The translations under genes and the position numbers were made by a program. Shown piece by piece: positions 11,801 to 23,800 of a DNA stretch of 64,000 bases. The stretch is taken from NCBI GenBank assembly GCA_031841125.1, contig CM063110.1, positions 53,605,946 to 53,669,945 of the forward strand, given 5' to 3'. The notes beneath the pieces were generated by a model that was given only the letters and a program-made list of their open reading frames with translations, did not search any database and was not told the origin of the DNA. This DNA is from Acanthococcus lagerstroemiae. Taxonomy: Eukaryota > Arthropoda > Insecta > Hemiptera > Eriococcidae. Within the stretch, counting starts at the first letter, position 1; each line of letters opens with the position of its first letter.

Positions 11801-14800
11801 CCAGTGGTGATAATTTGTTCGTACATATAATACCTTCTTCCTGAGAACTTGGAGTGATTGCAGGGAACGCTACCTGTCTACCTCAGTTGGTACTATAGTT
11901 CCTCTTACCGCTTTGATGTGTACGGGGAGAGAGACGAACCCAATTCAGTAGCTTCCTGGCACTTGGAATCAAACCTACGTCGTCAGATTGCAAGGTGACA
12001 TACAATACCACTCAGTCCCACTTCAACAGAAACTAAATATGAGTCTCAACAGAGACTTGGTGTATAATTCTTCCGGAAGTCTCTTATTAGAACTTATAGG
12101 TAATCTAAATGCAGATACAGAGGTGTCATCGTAGTATAAAATCAGTAAACGGAACTTATTGAGTTTTAGGCGAGTTTAAACGGGCTTTAAAAAAAGTATC
12201 CAGTGAGTTTCAAAATAATCTGACGAGTCGAACGAGTCCTATGGCAGTTTGAATGGGTCTTATGAGAATCCTACTCCTTTCTGAATGAGTCTGTGGAAGT
12301 CTTAATAAAATCTTAACTGATCTTAACTAATCTGGACCAATTGAAATGATACCCAAGACTGTAGTTTGAAACCCTAAGTGAGCCGTTAACAGAAATATTT
12401 AATGATATTCTGGACACACGTGTAATTCCAAAGCAATGGGAAATCTCAGACATATTATTACTCTTCAAAAAAGGTGAAAAAGCCGACATAAACAATTATA
12501 GGCCGATCAGCATCACTTCAAACGTAAACAAAATACTCGTGAGAATTGTCAAAAATCGTATATTCAAGACACTAGACGAAAATCAGCCGGCCAACCAAGC
12601 AGGATTCAGGAGGGGCATGTCGACAATTGACCACATCCTCGCGGTGAATCTGCTAATAGAGAAGTGTAGGGAATATCAGTTAGATGTTTACATATATTGT
12701 TCATTGATTTCAAGAAAGCTTTTGACTCGGTAGAGCACAGAGCTGTAGGAGATGCAATAGAAAAGCAAGGAATTCAAAAGAAGTATCGCGACCTAATCTT
12801 GGGGTTGTACAAAGTCAGTGGGTAGAATAAAGACAGAACGTCGCATAGGTCCCTGCTTCAGTATTCAAAAAGGTGTCAAACAAGGCGACCCCATATCCGC
12901 CAACTTATTCAATGCTGTGCTGGAAGAGATATTTCGGTCAATGAGTTGGGAAAGGAAGGGAATAAAAGTGGATGGAAAATGGCTAAACAACCTCAGATTC
13001 GCTGATGATGTGGTGCTGATCAGTGCGTCCATAGACGAACTACAAGAAATGGCTGAGGAATTAGCAGCAGCAGGTGAGAGGAAAGGAATGAATATAAACT
13101 TGGAAAAAAACGAAACTTCTATCCGATCAACAGGGTATTGACTTTAGGATTAACGGAGAGCATATTGAGACAGTGGCAACATATGTGTCTCTGGGACAGA
13201 CAATAAGCGTAAATAGAGACTACAGAGTCGAAATAAATAACCGAATAAAAAAAGCTTGGGGCAAATACTGGTCTTATAAAGCGTTATTGAAGAGCAAGAT
13301 AAGCTATAACTCGAAAATAAGAATACTGAACAAGTGGTTGCGTTATCCCCTCTTTAACGTATGGTGTTCAGTCATGGGCATTAACCAAAGAACTTACCAA
13401 CAGGATACAATCAGCCCAGAATAGGATGATTAGAAGTACCTTGGGAATAAAATGGACGGACGAAGTCACCAATGGACAACTTTACGAGCGAGTAGAAATG
13501 GAGAAAGTAGGGAAAAAAATAATGAGGTTAAAATTTGAATACGCAGGGCACTTAATAAGAAAAAAAGAATTTTGTTGGACCAGGAAAATTCTGGATTGGG
13601 TACCCTACGAGTCAATCAGGAAGACAGGCCGACCGGTTACAAGGTGGAACGACAGCTTGGTCAATGCAGCGGGCACACTATGGAAACGATGTGTGTAATA
13701 ATAGGGCGGTATAGAAAACGATTGGGGAGGCTTATGCCCAGAGATGGGCGACGTGACACTCTGCGTTTTGCGATGTACAAAAAATGTAATATTTCGTATA
13801 TTTTTAGCAATACGTGCTTATAGTGTCTCGAAGGCTGTATAATAATAATAAATAATAGGTCCAAATAGCTGATCTGAAATGCGGGGGAGGGGAAGAGGCT
13901 GATAAGTATTAAAACAATGCTAAAAAACCTTTCACTCGTAGAATCTTCCAGTTTTTGGAAGACTTTTAGAGGATGAGGGGAAAGCTCCCTATTTACGTGT
14001 TCATGCTTGAGGGTCTGAATGTGTCCAACGACGAGTTGCTATATGTGGGCTCGAACTCGACAGAGAAAAACTGAGTCATGCACACAAACATATTTAAATT
14101 CCACCATTTCCGATTTACACCTCTAATTTTCATTAAAACCGAGATATTGGAACCCAGTACATAACATCGTTTTCCCTAGGAGAACAGTTAGAATCTCTGC
14201 ACTGTATTTTCCTACGATTATTTTCGTAGTCCAGGTAATCGCCATCGAATATTTGTGCTTGAAAGTCCGATTTGACGAACCTTATGATGTTTATCCAAAA
14301 AAGTTAACGATGAAAACGAATCTTTGTTGTGATGCGGTATTTTCGATTTCTCGTTTTAGAGCCTTACTTCTATTGTTGATAGAATGAGGCGTTCATGATA
14401 ACATATTTTGAAATACAATACTTGAGTTGTGCTTGAAGACTACATTAAGAATAGAAGGAGAAACAGGGGGGGGGCTAATATAGAAACGGGTGTAAGGCAG
14501 GAGTGCTCCTTATCTCCAGTATTATTTAACTTGTACATAGAGTAGGCTATAAAAGAGATAAAAGAAAAATTTTAAAGCAGGTGAACTATACATGGAGGGC
14601 GAGTAAAAATGCTTAGACGTGCAAATCGTCGGTGGCACGTTTGACGCCTCGTATGCGAGTTTTGGCCAAAACCACTTATTAGTATTGTTGGATTCGTCTC
14701 TGACGGGCGCGTCGAATAAAATTCCTCCTATGTACTTAGTTACAATGTTGTACGCTAGAGGACGCTATATAACACCTCCCTTTGTGCATGGGTTTTTAAA

Positions 14801-17800
14801 CCTGGCTCCAAATTTCTCGTATGTGGAAGTGATGAGTAAAAGTTGTATTTTGCACATACGAGGTGTCGAACGCGCCACCGACAAAATGATACTGTCTCAC
14901 TAGCTGAAATACGTATTAATTTGGAAAATACTTTAAATTAAATTGAGAAGATTTTGAGTGTAGTATATCGTTTGAAAATAAACAAAAATAAAACTAAAGT
15001 AAAGCCCTATAACAATACGAGTACGGAAACCTGCCATTTTGTATTCTGCTCGTATGTAAACAGTACCTTTTTCTAATTGCATTCGACACCTTTCTTGAAT
15101 TTAATTTAATATTTACATTAGTAGTTTTAATTTGAAACCACTCATAATTCACTCCAAGACACGATTATAAATTTTCGAATCATTTCAATCATTTTTCAGT
15201 AAGATAACAAATATCAGCTGTTTTACGTGTTTGTCCATCCGAGCAGAATACAAAATGGCAGGTTTCCGCACTTGTACTGTTATAGGTCTCTAACTAAAGT
15301 AATGGTATGCAATCGATGTAAACATGATAGCTTAAAAATAAAAATTGGTCTGAAAAAAATTGAGGAAGTAAGTGAATTTTGCTTAGGGAGTAATAACAAA
15401 AGATGGAAAATGTAAAAGAGATATTAATATATAGTAGAATAGCATCAGCCAAATTAGCATTTTATTGACGAGGTAATATTTTCAAACTAAAAATAGATCT
15501 GAGAATAAAAAAATTATTTTTTAAACATATGTTTGGAGTGTAGCCTTGTATGGATGTGAAACTTAGACCATAGGAAAACCAGAGAATAGAGGGATATAAA
15601 CTTCTGAGATGTGATGCTATAGGCGAATACTTAGTATCATATGGACACACACGCTATAAGAAATGGAAAAGTACTTAACAGAATAGGAGGTAAAATGGAT
15701 ATTCGGAATTGTCTGAAATGGAGGAGAGAAATTTATAGGGCATAACTTGAGGCACCCAGGAATAATATCACTGCTGCTAGAAGGAAGGGTGAAAGGAAAG
15801 AATAGGATGGGTCGGGAAATATTCCAGTTTGTTCAACGGATTATCGAGGATGTCAAATATCAGAGTTATTTGGAAATGAAAGAACTCGCACTAGGTGAGG
15901 GAAAATGGAGAGCTGCATCAAACCGGTCGTAATACTGCGATAACCTCATCATCAAGTTGTGCCTTGAGTTATTCTAAAGCAGCATTGAAGATGTGATTTA
16001 GTTGGAGTGTAAAACCGCGAGACAAAATTTTGAATTTCAATCATATTTATTCTGTCGAAATGGGTTATCTTTTACGTACAGTTGGTGTCCTTATTCTGCA
16101 GCTGTTCTTCGTCAAAAACATTTGGACTAAAATTATTGTAGTCGTATTTATGGCATTCCCTAGTTTCATTGTTACTGATGATTCGTTACATATTGCATAA
16201 TGATGAAGCGTGTACAGGGTGATGGCAACATTTTTACGTGTTCTTATATGTATAAAATATTGATGTAGGTACTTTAAATGGCATACGGGTACGACTTTCT
16301 AAAACACTGCGTAGCTGTGTAAAACTGAAAGCATGTTGTTGTTTTATTGCGCTGTAGAGGTACATAATATGTGTAGGCACCTACTTTTGGACAGGATTGC
16401 CCACAATATTGAATAGAGGTAATTACTGGATTTTGTGAAATACCATGCCATTCCGTCTTATTTTTATGCGTTTATTTTTGGCACATAATGATGCCATGAC
16501 AGAAAATGAAGGTAATCGCTAATTTAGATAATTTTTGTCGCCTATCGTGCTTTCAACGTATACGATATGATGGAACTAGGTAGGTACTAGAAATGATTTG
16601 CATAGCTGCTTTTCTATAATTCACGTGGAAAAGTCAGGAATAAAAGGCGAGCACTAGAAAAATCAAGAAAAATTCCAGTGGCACCCCTAAAAATGGGGAA
16701 GTCTTTCCCATTGCTGCATAAAAAGCTAAAATTCGAAATTCTGGACTGTTTACGACTTCAGTACCTGTAGCTCACAAAATTGGTTTAGAATGTGGAAATA
16801 ATAGTTTTGCAAAACCTCAAAGAATCAGAGAATTAAAGAATCTATAATATTTATCTGCCTTGTGTGGGGGTGACAGTGAGTAGTATCCTACCTACATCAC
16901 ATCTTGGCGACGTGGGTTTGATTCGCAGCTTCTCCCCTTGCTAACATCCTGATGAACAGAGTGAGCATAGTACCAATCGAGTTGGATAGATGGTGTACTC
17001 TTCAGTCCCCCTCCTCGGAAGTTCTCAGAAACAAGGTTTATAGTATTAGCGTTGTGACTCTTAGACTCCTAACTCAATGTTATGAGTTATGAGACACATG
17101 GCTAGTAACGATTCAAGTACGCATACGTTTTCGACGTTTCCAGTACTTTTGTATGATAAGAGGGGAGGGGGCAATTTTTGGAGAAGCAAATTTCAGTAAA
17201 AGGAGAGATGAAAGTGGATCTTTCAGCAAGGTGAAGGAACAACGGATTTTTAGCTTTAGTCTGGGTAGTTAGTAGTTACGCTCGAGAGACCTGGTATCCA
17301 TGAAAAAGTTCAAAATCTAATGCTGCGGCAAAAAAAAAAAAATTACAAAAAATAGAGCTGAGCACATGCTCACCTTCCTGCGTCACCACATACAAAAACG
17401 TGGAGGTGAGGGGTGAGTGAAGAGGAAGCGCGTTCGGCTGCGGGGAATCTGAAAATTCCAGGTTCGTGCTGGGAGTGTTAAGTTCGGTTAGTAAGGGACC
17501 CTATGGTGGCCCTCGCAAGACAGCGCGCACCGGAAGCGGAAGGCGAAATGGGGGCTCGGGCCGGCCTCAAAGCGTCCCTCCGACCACTGATGCGATCCAG
17601 GGCTGGGGTGCGGTGTCTCAGGAGTCACTTTGGCATGCGCGCATCGCCATATGTCCCACCACACCATGCTCTAACAAAGCCAAAATTCTTAAGCAGGCAA
17701 CATGACTGGCAAAATGTGTACTCCATCTTTAATTTTCATATTAGTGGTCCGCGAATTAGAATTTCTGATATGACAGACGTACTCGTATGATTATTAGGGC

Positions 17801-20800
17801 AAATTAATTAGAAGGGTAATAAAATAAGTGCTGATGTGTTTTTTTTTATTTTTTATAATGTTTTGATAATTGATATCATATTTGAATATACGTTACACAA
17901 TGACTTGAAAAGGAAGATTTCATTGGAAAACTATCGTATAAATATCAGGATTCTGGCCACCGCTACCTTCACCTAGAAGTATAAAAATTTAGCCGAATCT
18001 TTCTGGCTCCTTTCCTGTCTCAGAAAAATGAAACTTGATAGTATCATACAAAGTTACCATTAACGCCCTCTCTTTCACCTGCTTTCCTCAGCCATGTAGA
18101 AAAGTAAATACCGGGTCAAACTTGAAGTTCCTGGATACCTCCCTAATTTTCTACGTCAGAGTCTTGACATAGTTCATTAAACTAGTCTTCTTCCTCTCGT
18201 GCTTTACACCCATCCGGACATTGGCGACTGTTAGCAATCTTGTTGCAGTTCTCATGGTTTGGTGCGTTAGAATATTTCCTTCTCAATGCCGAAGACGTGT
18301 ACCTACATATGAATCGTCAAAAGCCACGTGTAGCAACCCATGAGCCACACAATATATAACACCTATCCTCCAGTGGTGATAATTTGTTCGTACATATAAC
18401 ACCTTCTTCCTGAGAACTTGGAGTGATTGCAGGGAACGCTACCTGTCTACCTCAGTTGGTACTATAGTTCCTCTTACCGCTTTGATGTGTACGGGGAGAG
18501 AGACGAACCCAATTCAGTAGCTTCCTGGCACTTGGAATCAAACCTACGTCGTCAGATTGCAAGGTGACATACAATACCACTCAGTCCCACTTCAACAGAA
18601 ACTAAATATGAGTCTCAACAGAGACTTGGTGTATAATTCTTCCGGAAGTCTCTTATTAGAACTTATAGGTAATCTAAATGCAGATACAGAGGTGTCATCG
18701 TAGTCTAAAATCAGTAAACGGAACTTATTGAGTTTGAGGCGAGTTTAAACGGGCTTTTAAAAAAGTATCCAGTGAGTTTCAAAATAATCTGACAAGTCGA
18801 ACGAGTCCTATGGCAGTTTGAATGGGTCTTATGAGAATCCTACTCCGTTCTGAATGAGTCTGTGGAAGTCTTAATAAAATCTTAACGGATCTTAACTAAT
18901 CTGGGCCAATTGGAATGATACCCGAGACTGTAGTGAAACCCCAAGTGAGCCGTTAACAGAAATATTTAATGATATTCTGGACACACGTGTAATTCCAAAG
19001 CAATGGGAAATCTCAGACATATTATTACTCTTCAAAAAAGGTGAAAAAGCCGACATAAACAATTATAGGCCGATCAGCATCACTTTAAACGTAAACAAAA
19101 TACTCGTGAGAATTGTCAAAAATCGTATATTCAAGACACTAGACGAAAATCAGCCGGCCAACCAAGCAGGATTCAGGAGGGGCATGTCGACAATTGACCA
19201 CATCCTCGCGGTGAATCTGCTAATAGAGAAGTGTAGGGAATATCAGTTAAATGTTTACATATATTGTTCATTGATCTCAGGAAAGCTTTTGACTCGGTAG
19301 AGCACAGAGCTGTAGGAGATGCAATAGAAAAGCAAGGAATTCAAAAGAAGTATCGCGACCTAATCTTGGGGTTGTACAAAAAGTCAGTGGGTAGAATAAA
19401 GACAGAACGTCGCATAGGTCCCTGCTTCAGTATTCAAAAAGGTGTCAAACAAGGCGACCCCATATCCGCCAACTTATTCAATGCTGTGCTGGAAGAGATA
19501 TTTCGGTCAATGAGTTGGGAAAGGAATGGAATAAAAGTGGATGGAAAATGGCTAAACAACCTCAGATTCGCTGATGATGTGGTGCTGATCAGTGCGTCCA
19601 TAGACGAACTACAAGAAATGGCTGAGGAATTAGCAGCAGCAGGTGAGAGGAAAGGAATGAATATAAACTTGGAAAAAACGAAACTTCTATCCGATCAACA
19701 GGGTATTGACTTCAGGATTAACGGAGAGCATATTGAGACAGTGGCAACATATGTGTCTCTGGGACAGACAATAAGCGTAAATAGAGACCACAGAGTCGAA
19801 ATAAATAACCGAATAAAAAAAGCTTGGGGCAAATACTGGTCTTATAAAGCGTTATTGAAGAGCAAGATAAGCTATAACTCGAAAATAAGAATACTGAACA
19901 GTTGGTTGCGTTATCCCCTCTTCAACGTATGGTGCTCAGTCATGGGCATTAACCAAAGAACTTACCAACAGGATACAATCAGCCCAGAATAGGATGATTA
20001 GAAGTACCTTGGGAATAAAATGGACGGACGAAGTCACCAATAGACAACTTAACGAGCGAGTAGAAATGGAGAAAGTAGGGGGAAAAATAATGAGGTTAAA
20101 ATTTGAATACGCAGGGCACTTAATAAGAAAAAAAGAATTTTGTTGGACCAGGAAAATTCTGGATTGGGTACCCTACGAGTCAATCAGGAAGACAGGCCGA
20201 CCGGTTACAAGGTGGAACGACAGCTTGGTCAATGCAGCGGGCACACTATGGAAACGATGTGTGTATAATAGGGCGGTATAGAAAAAGATTGGGGAGGCTT
20301 ATGCCCAGAGATGGGCGACGTGACACTTTGCGTTTTGCGATGTACAAAAAATGTAATATTTCGTATATTTTTAGCAATACGTGCTTATAGTGTCTCGAAG
20401 GCTGTATAATAATAATAAATAATAGGTCCAAATAGCTGATCTGAAATGCGGGGGAGGGGAAGGGGCTGATAAGTATTAAAACAATGCTAAAAAATCTTTC
20501 ACTCGTAGAATCTTCCAGTTTTTGGAAGACTTTTAGAGGATGAGGGGAAAGCTCCCTATTTACGTGTTTCATGCTTGAGGGTCTGAATGTGTCCAACGAC
20601 GAGTTGCTATATGTGGGCTCGAACTCGACAGAGAAAAACTGAGTCATGCACACAAACATATTTAAATTCCACCATTTCCGATTTACACCTCTAATTTTCA
20701 TTAAAACCGAGATATTGGAACCCAGTACATAACATCGTTTTCCCTAGGAGAACAGTTAGAATCTCTGCACTGTATTTTCCTACGATTATTTTCGAAGTCC

Positions 20801-23800
20801 AGATAATCGCCATCGAATATTTGTGCTTGAAAGTCCGATTTGACGAACCTTATGATGTTTATCCAAAAAAGTTAACGATGAAAACGAATCTTTGTTGTGA
20901 TGCGGTATTTTCGATTTCTCGTTTTAGAGCCTTACTCCTATTGTTGATAGAATGAGGCGTTCATGATAACATATTTTGAAATACAATACTTGAGTTGTGC
21001 TTGAAGACTACATTAAGAATAGAAGGAGAAACAGGGGGGGGGCTAATATAGAAATGGGTGTAAGGCAGGAGTGCTCCTTATCTCCAGTATTATTTAACTT
21101 GTACATAGAGTAGGCTATAAAAGAGATGAAAGAAAAATTTTAAAACAGGTGAACTATACATGGAGGGCGAGTAAAAATGCTTAGACGTGCAAATCGTCGG
21201 TGGCACGTTTGACGCCTCGTATGCGAGTTTTGGCCAAAACCACTTATTAGTATTGTTGGATTCGTCTCTGACGGGCGCGTCGAATAAAATATTCCTCCTA
21301 TGTGCTTAGTTACAATGTTGTACGCTAGAGGACGCTATATAACACCTCCCTTTGTGCATGGGTTTTTAAACCTGGCTCCAAATTTCTCGTATGTGTAAGT
21401 GATGAGTAAAAGTTGTATTTTGCACATACGAGGTGTCGAACGCGCCACCGGCAAAATGATACTGTCTCACTAGCTGAAATACGTATTAATTTGGAAAATA
21501 CTTTAAATTAAATTGAGAAGATTTTGAGTGTAGTATATCGTTTGAAAATAAACAAAAATAAAACTAAAGTAAAGCCCTATAACAATACGAGTACGGAAAC
21601 CTGCCATTTTGTATTCTGCTCGTATGTAAACAGTACCTTTTTCTAATTGCATTCGACACCTTTCTTGAATTTAATTTAATATTTACATTAGTAGTTTTAA
21701 TTTGAAACCACTCATAATTCACTCCAAGACACGATTATAAATTTTCGAATCATTTCAATCATTTTTCAGTAAGATAACATATCAGCTGTTTTACGTGTTT
21801 GTCCATCCGAGCAGAATACAAAATGGCAGGTTTCCGCACTTGTACTGTTATAGGTCTCTAACTAAAGTAATGGTATGCAATCGATGTAAACATGATAGCT
21901 TAAATATAAAAATTGGTCTGAAAAAAATTGAGGAAGTAAGTGAATTTTGCTTAGGGAGTAATAACAAAAGATGGAAAATGTAAAAGGGATATTAATATAA
22001 TAGTAGAATAGCATCAGCCAAATTAGCATTTTATCGACGAGGTAATATTTTCAAACTAAAAATAGATCTGAGAATAAAAAAATTATTTTTTAAACATATG
22101 TTTGGAGTGTAGCCTTGTATGGATGTGAAACTTAGACCATAGGAAAACCAGAGAATAGAGGGATATAAACTTTTGAGATGTGATGCTATAGGCGAATACT
22201 TAGTATCATATGGACACACACGCTATAAGAAATGGAAAAGTACTTAACAGAATAGGAGGTAAAATGGATATTCGGAATTGTCTGAAATGGAGGAGCGAAA
22301 TTTATAGGGCATAACTTGAGGCACCCAGGAATAATATCACTGCTGCTAGAAGGAAGGGTGAAAGGAAAGAATAGGATGGGTCGGGAAATATTCCAGTTTG
22401 TTCAACGGATTATCGAGGATGTCAAATATCAGAGTTATTTGGAAATGAAAGAACTCGCACTAGGTGAGGGAAAATGGAGAGCTGCATCAAACCGGTCGTA
22501 AGACTGCGATAACCTCATCATCAAGTTGTGCTTTGAGTTATTCTAAAGCAGCATTGAAGATGTGATTTAGCTGGAGTGTAAAACCGCTAGACAAAATTTT
22601 GAATTTCAATCATATTTATTCTGTCGAAATGGGTACAGTTGGTGTCCTTATTCTGCAGCTGTTCTTCGTCAAAAACATTTGGACTAAAATTATTGTAGTC
22701 GTATTTATGGCATATCCTAGTTTCATTGTTACTGATGATTCGTTACATATTGCATAATTATGAAGCGCGTACAGGGTGATAGCAACATTTTTACGTGTTC
22801 TTATATGTATAAAATATTGATGTAGGTACTTTAAATGGCATACGGGTACGACTTTCTAAAACACTGCGTAGCTGTGTAAAACTGAAAGCATGTTGTTGTT
22901 TTATTGCGCTGTAGAGGTACATAATATGTGTAGGCACCTACTTTTGGACAGGATTGCCCACAATATTGAATAGAGGTAATTACTGGATTTCGTGAAATAC
23001 CATGCCATTCCGTTTTATTTTTATGCGTTTGTTTTTGGCACATAATGATGCCATGACAGAAAATGAAGGTAATCGCTAATTTAGATAATTTTTGTCGCCT
23101 ATCGTGCTTTCAACGTATACGATATGATGGAACTAGGTAGGTACTAGAAATGATTTGCATAGCTGCTTTTCTATAATTCACGTGGAAAAGTCAGGAATAA
23201 AAGGCGAGCACTAGAAAAATCAAGAAAAATTCCAGTGGCACCCCTAAAAAGTCTTTCCCATTGCTGCATAAAAAGCTAAAATTCGAAATTCTGGACTGTT
23301 TACGACTTCAGTACCTGTAGCTCACAAAATTGGTTTAGAATGTGGAAATAATAGTTTTGCAAAACCTCAAAGAATCAGAGAATTAAAGAATCTATAATAT
23401 TTATCTGCCTTGTGTGGGGGTGACAGTGAGTAGTATCCTACCTACATCACATCTTGGCGACGTGGGTTTGATTCACAGCTTCTCCCCTTGCTAACATCCT
23501 GATGAACAGAGTGAGCATAGTACCAATCGAGTTGGATAGATGGTGTACTCTTCAGTCCCCCTCCTCGGAAGTTCTCAGAAACAAGGTTTATAGTATTAGC
23601 GTTGTGACTCTTAGATCCCTAACTCAATGTTATGAGTTATGAGACACATGGCTAGTAACGATTCAAGTACGCATACGTTTTCGACGTTTCCAGTACTTTT
23701 GTATGATAAGAGGGGAGGGGGCAATTTTTGGAGAAGCAAATTTCAGTAAAAGGAGAGATGAAAGTGGATCTTTCAGCAAGGTGAAGGAACAACGGATTTT

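Larger units (their letters stand above)
14400..15935 (+). pseudogene. Second non-LTR (LINE) remnant, split by two MITEs (copy 1)
   Basis: Readable pieces on the + strand are GVRQECSLSPVLFNLYIE (RT palm region, about 14490-14545), YRLKINKNKTKV (about 14970-15000), VMVCNRCKH directly after the nested MITE, and the C-terminal FIGHNLRHPG...KWRAASN motif (about 15735-15925). Many stops interrupt it. The pieces are collinear with a LINE RT and C-terminal region once the MITEs at 14630-14880 and 15003-15291 are set aside. It is a different lineage from the RTE element upstream. Confidence 0.7.
10695..17247. repeat. 6.55-kb tandem segmental duplication, copy 1
   Basis: The whole block recurs head-to-tail at 17248-23800 with a near-constant offset (6553 at the left, 6550 at the right). 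I see scattered substitutions and a few indels, for example 16 bp extra in copy 2 near 17776 and 12 bp missing from copy 2 near 22634. The breakpoints share only TTTT/ATTTT. Contents in order: poly(A) near 10776, GC-rich block, SINE fragment (-), GAGTC-type repeat, RTE element, unidentified sequence at 13870-14400, second LINE with two nested MITEs, unidentified sequence at 15940-16860, SINE fragment (+). Confidence 0.95.
20955..22500 (+). pseudogene. Second LINE remnant, split by two MITEs (copy 2)
   Basis: Duplicate of 14400-15935 with the same collinear LINE pieces (GVRQECSLSPVLFNLYIE near 21060; GHNLRHPG near 22310). It has the same nested MITEs at 21198-21450 (CGGTGGC ends) and 21573-21859 (CCTATAAC ends, AACTAAAGTAA duplicated on both sides). 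Non-coding. Confidence 0.7.
17248..23800. repeat. 6.55-kb tandem segmental duplication, copy 2
   Basis: Second head-to-tail copy of 10695-17247, ending at AACGGATTTT before unique sequence CTCTTCTGCT. It carries the same GC-rich block (17403-17712), SINE fragments (18370-18598 on -, 23405-23610 on +), GAGTC repeat (18715-18895), RTE element, second LINE and both MITEs at matching offsets. It lies wholly within the intron between the two halves of Ig2. Confidence 0.95.

Noticed and set aside
19264..19992. 242-codon RT frame as a possibly active gene
   Set aside because: It is the middle of a 5'-truncated RTE element; the endonuclease is missing and the preceding and following parts are in other frames. 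Two lesions are shared with copy 1.
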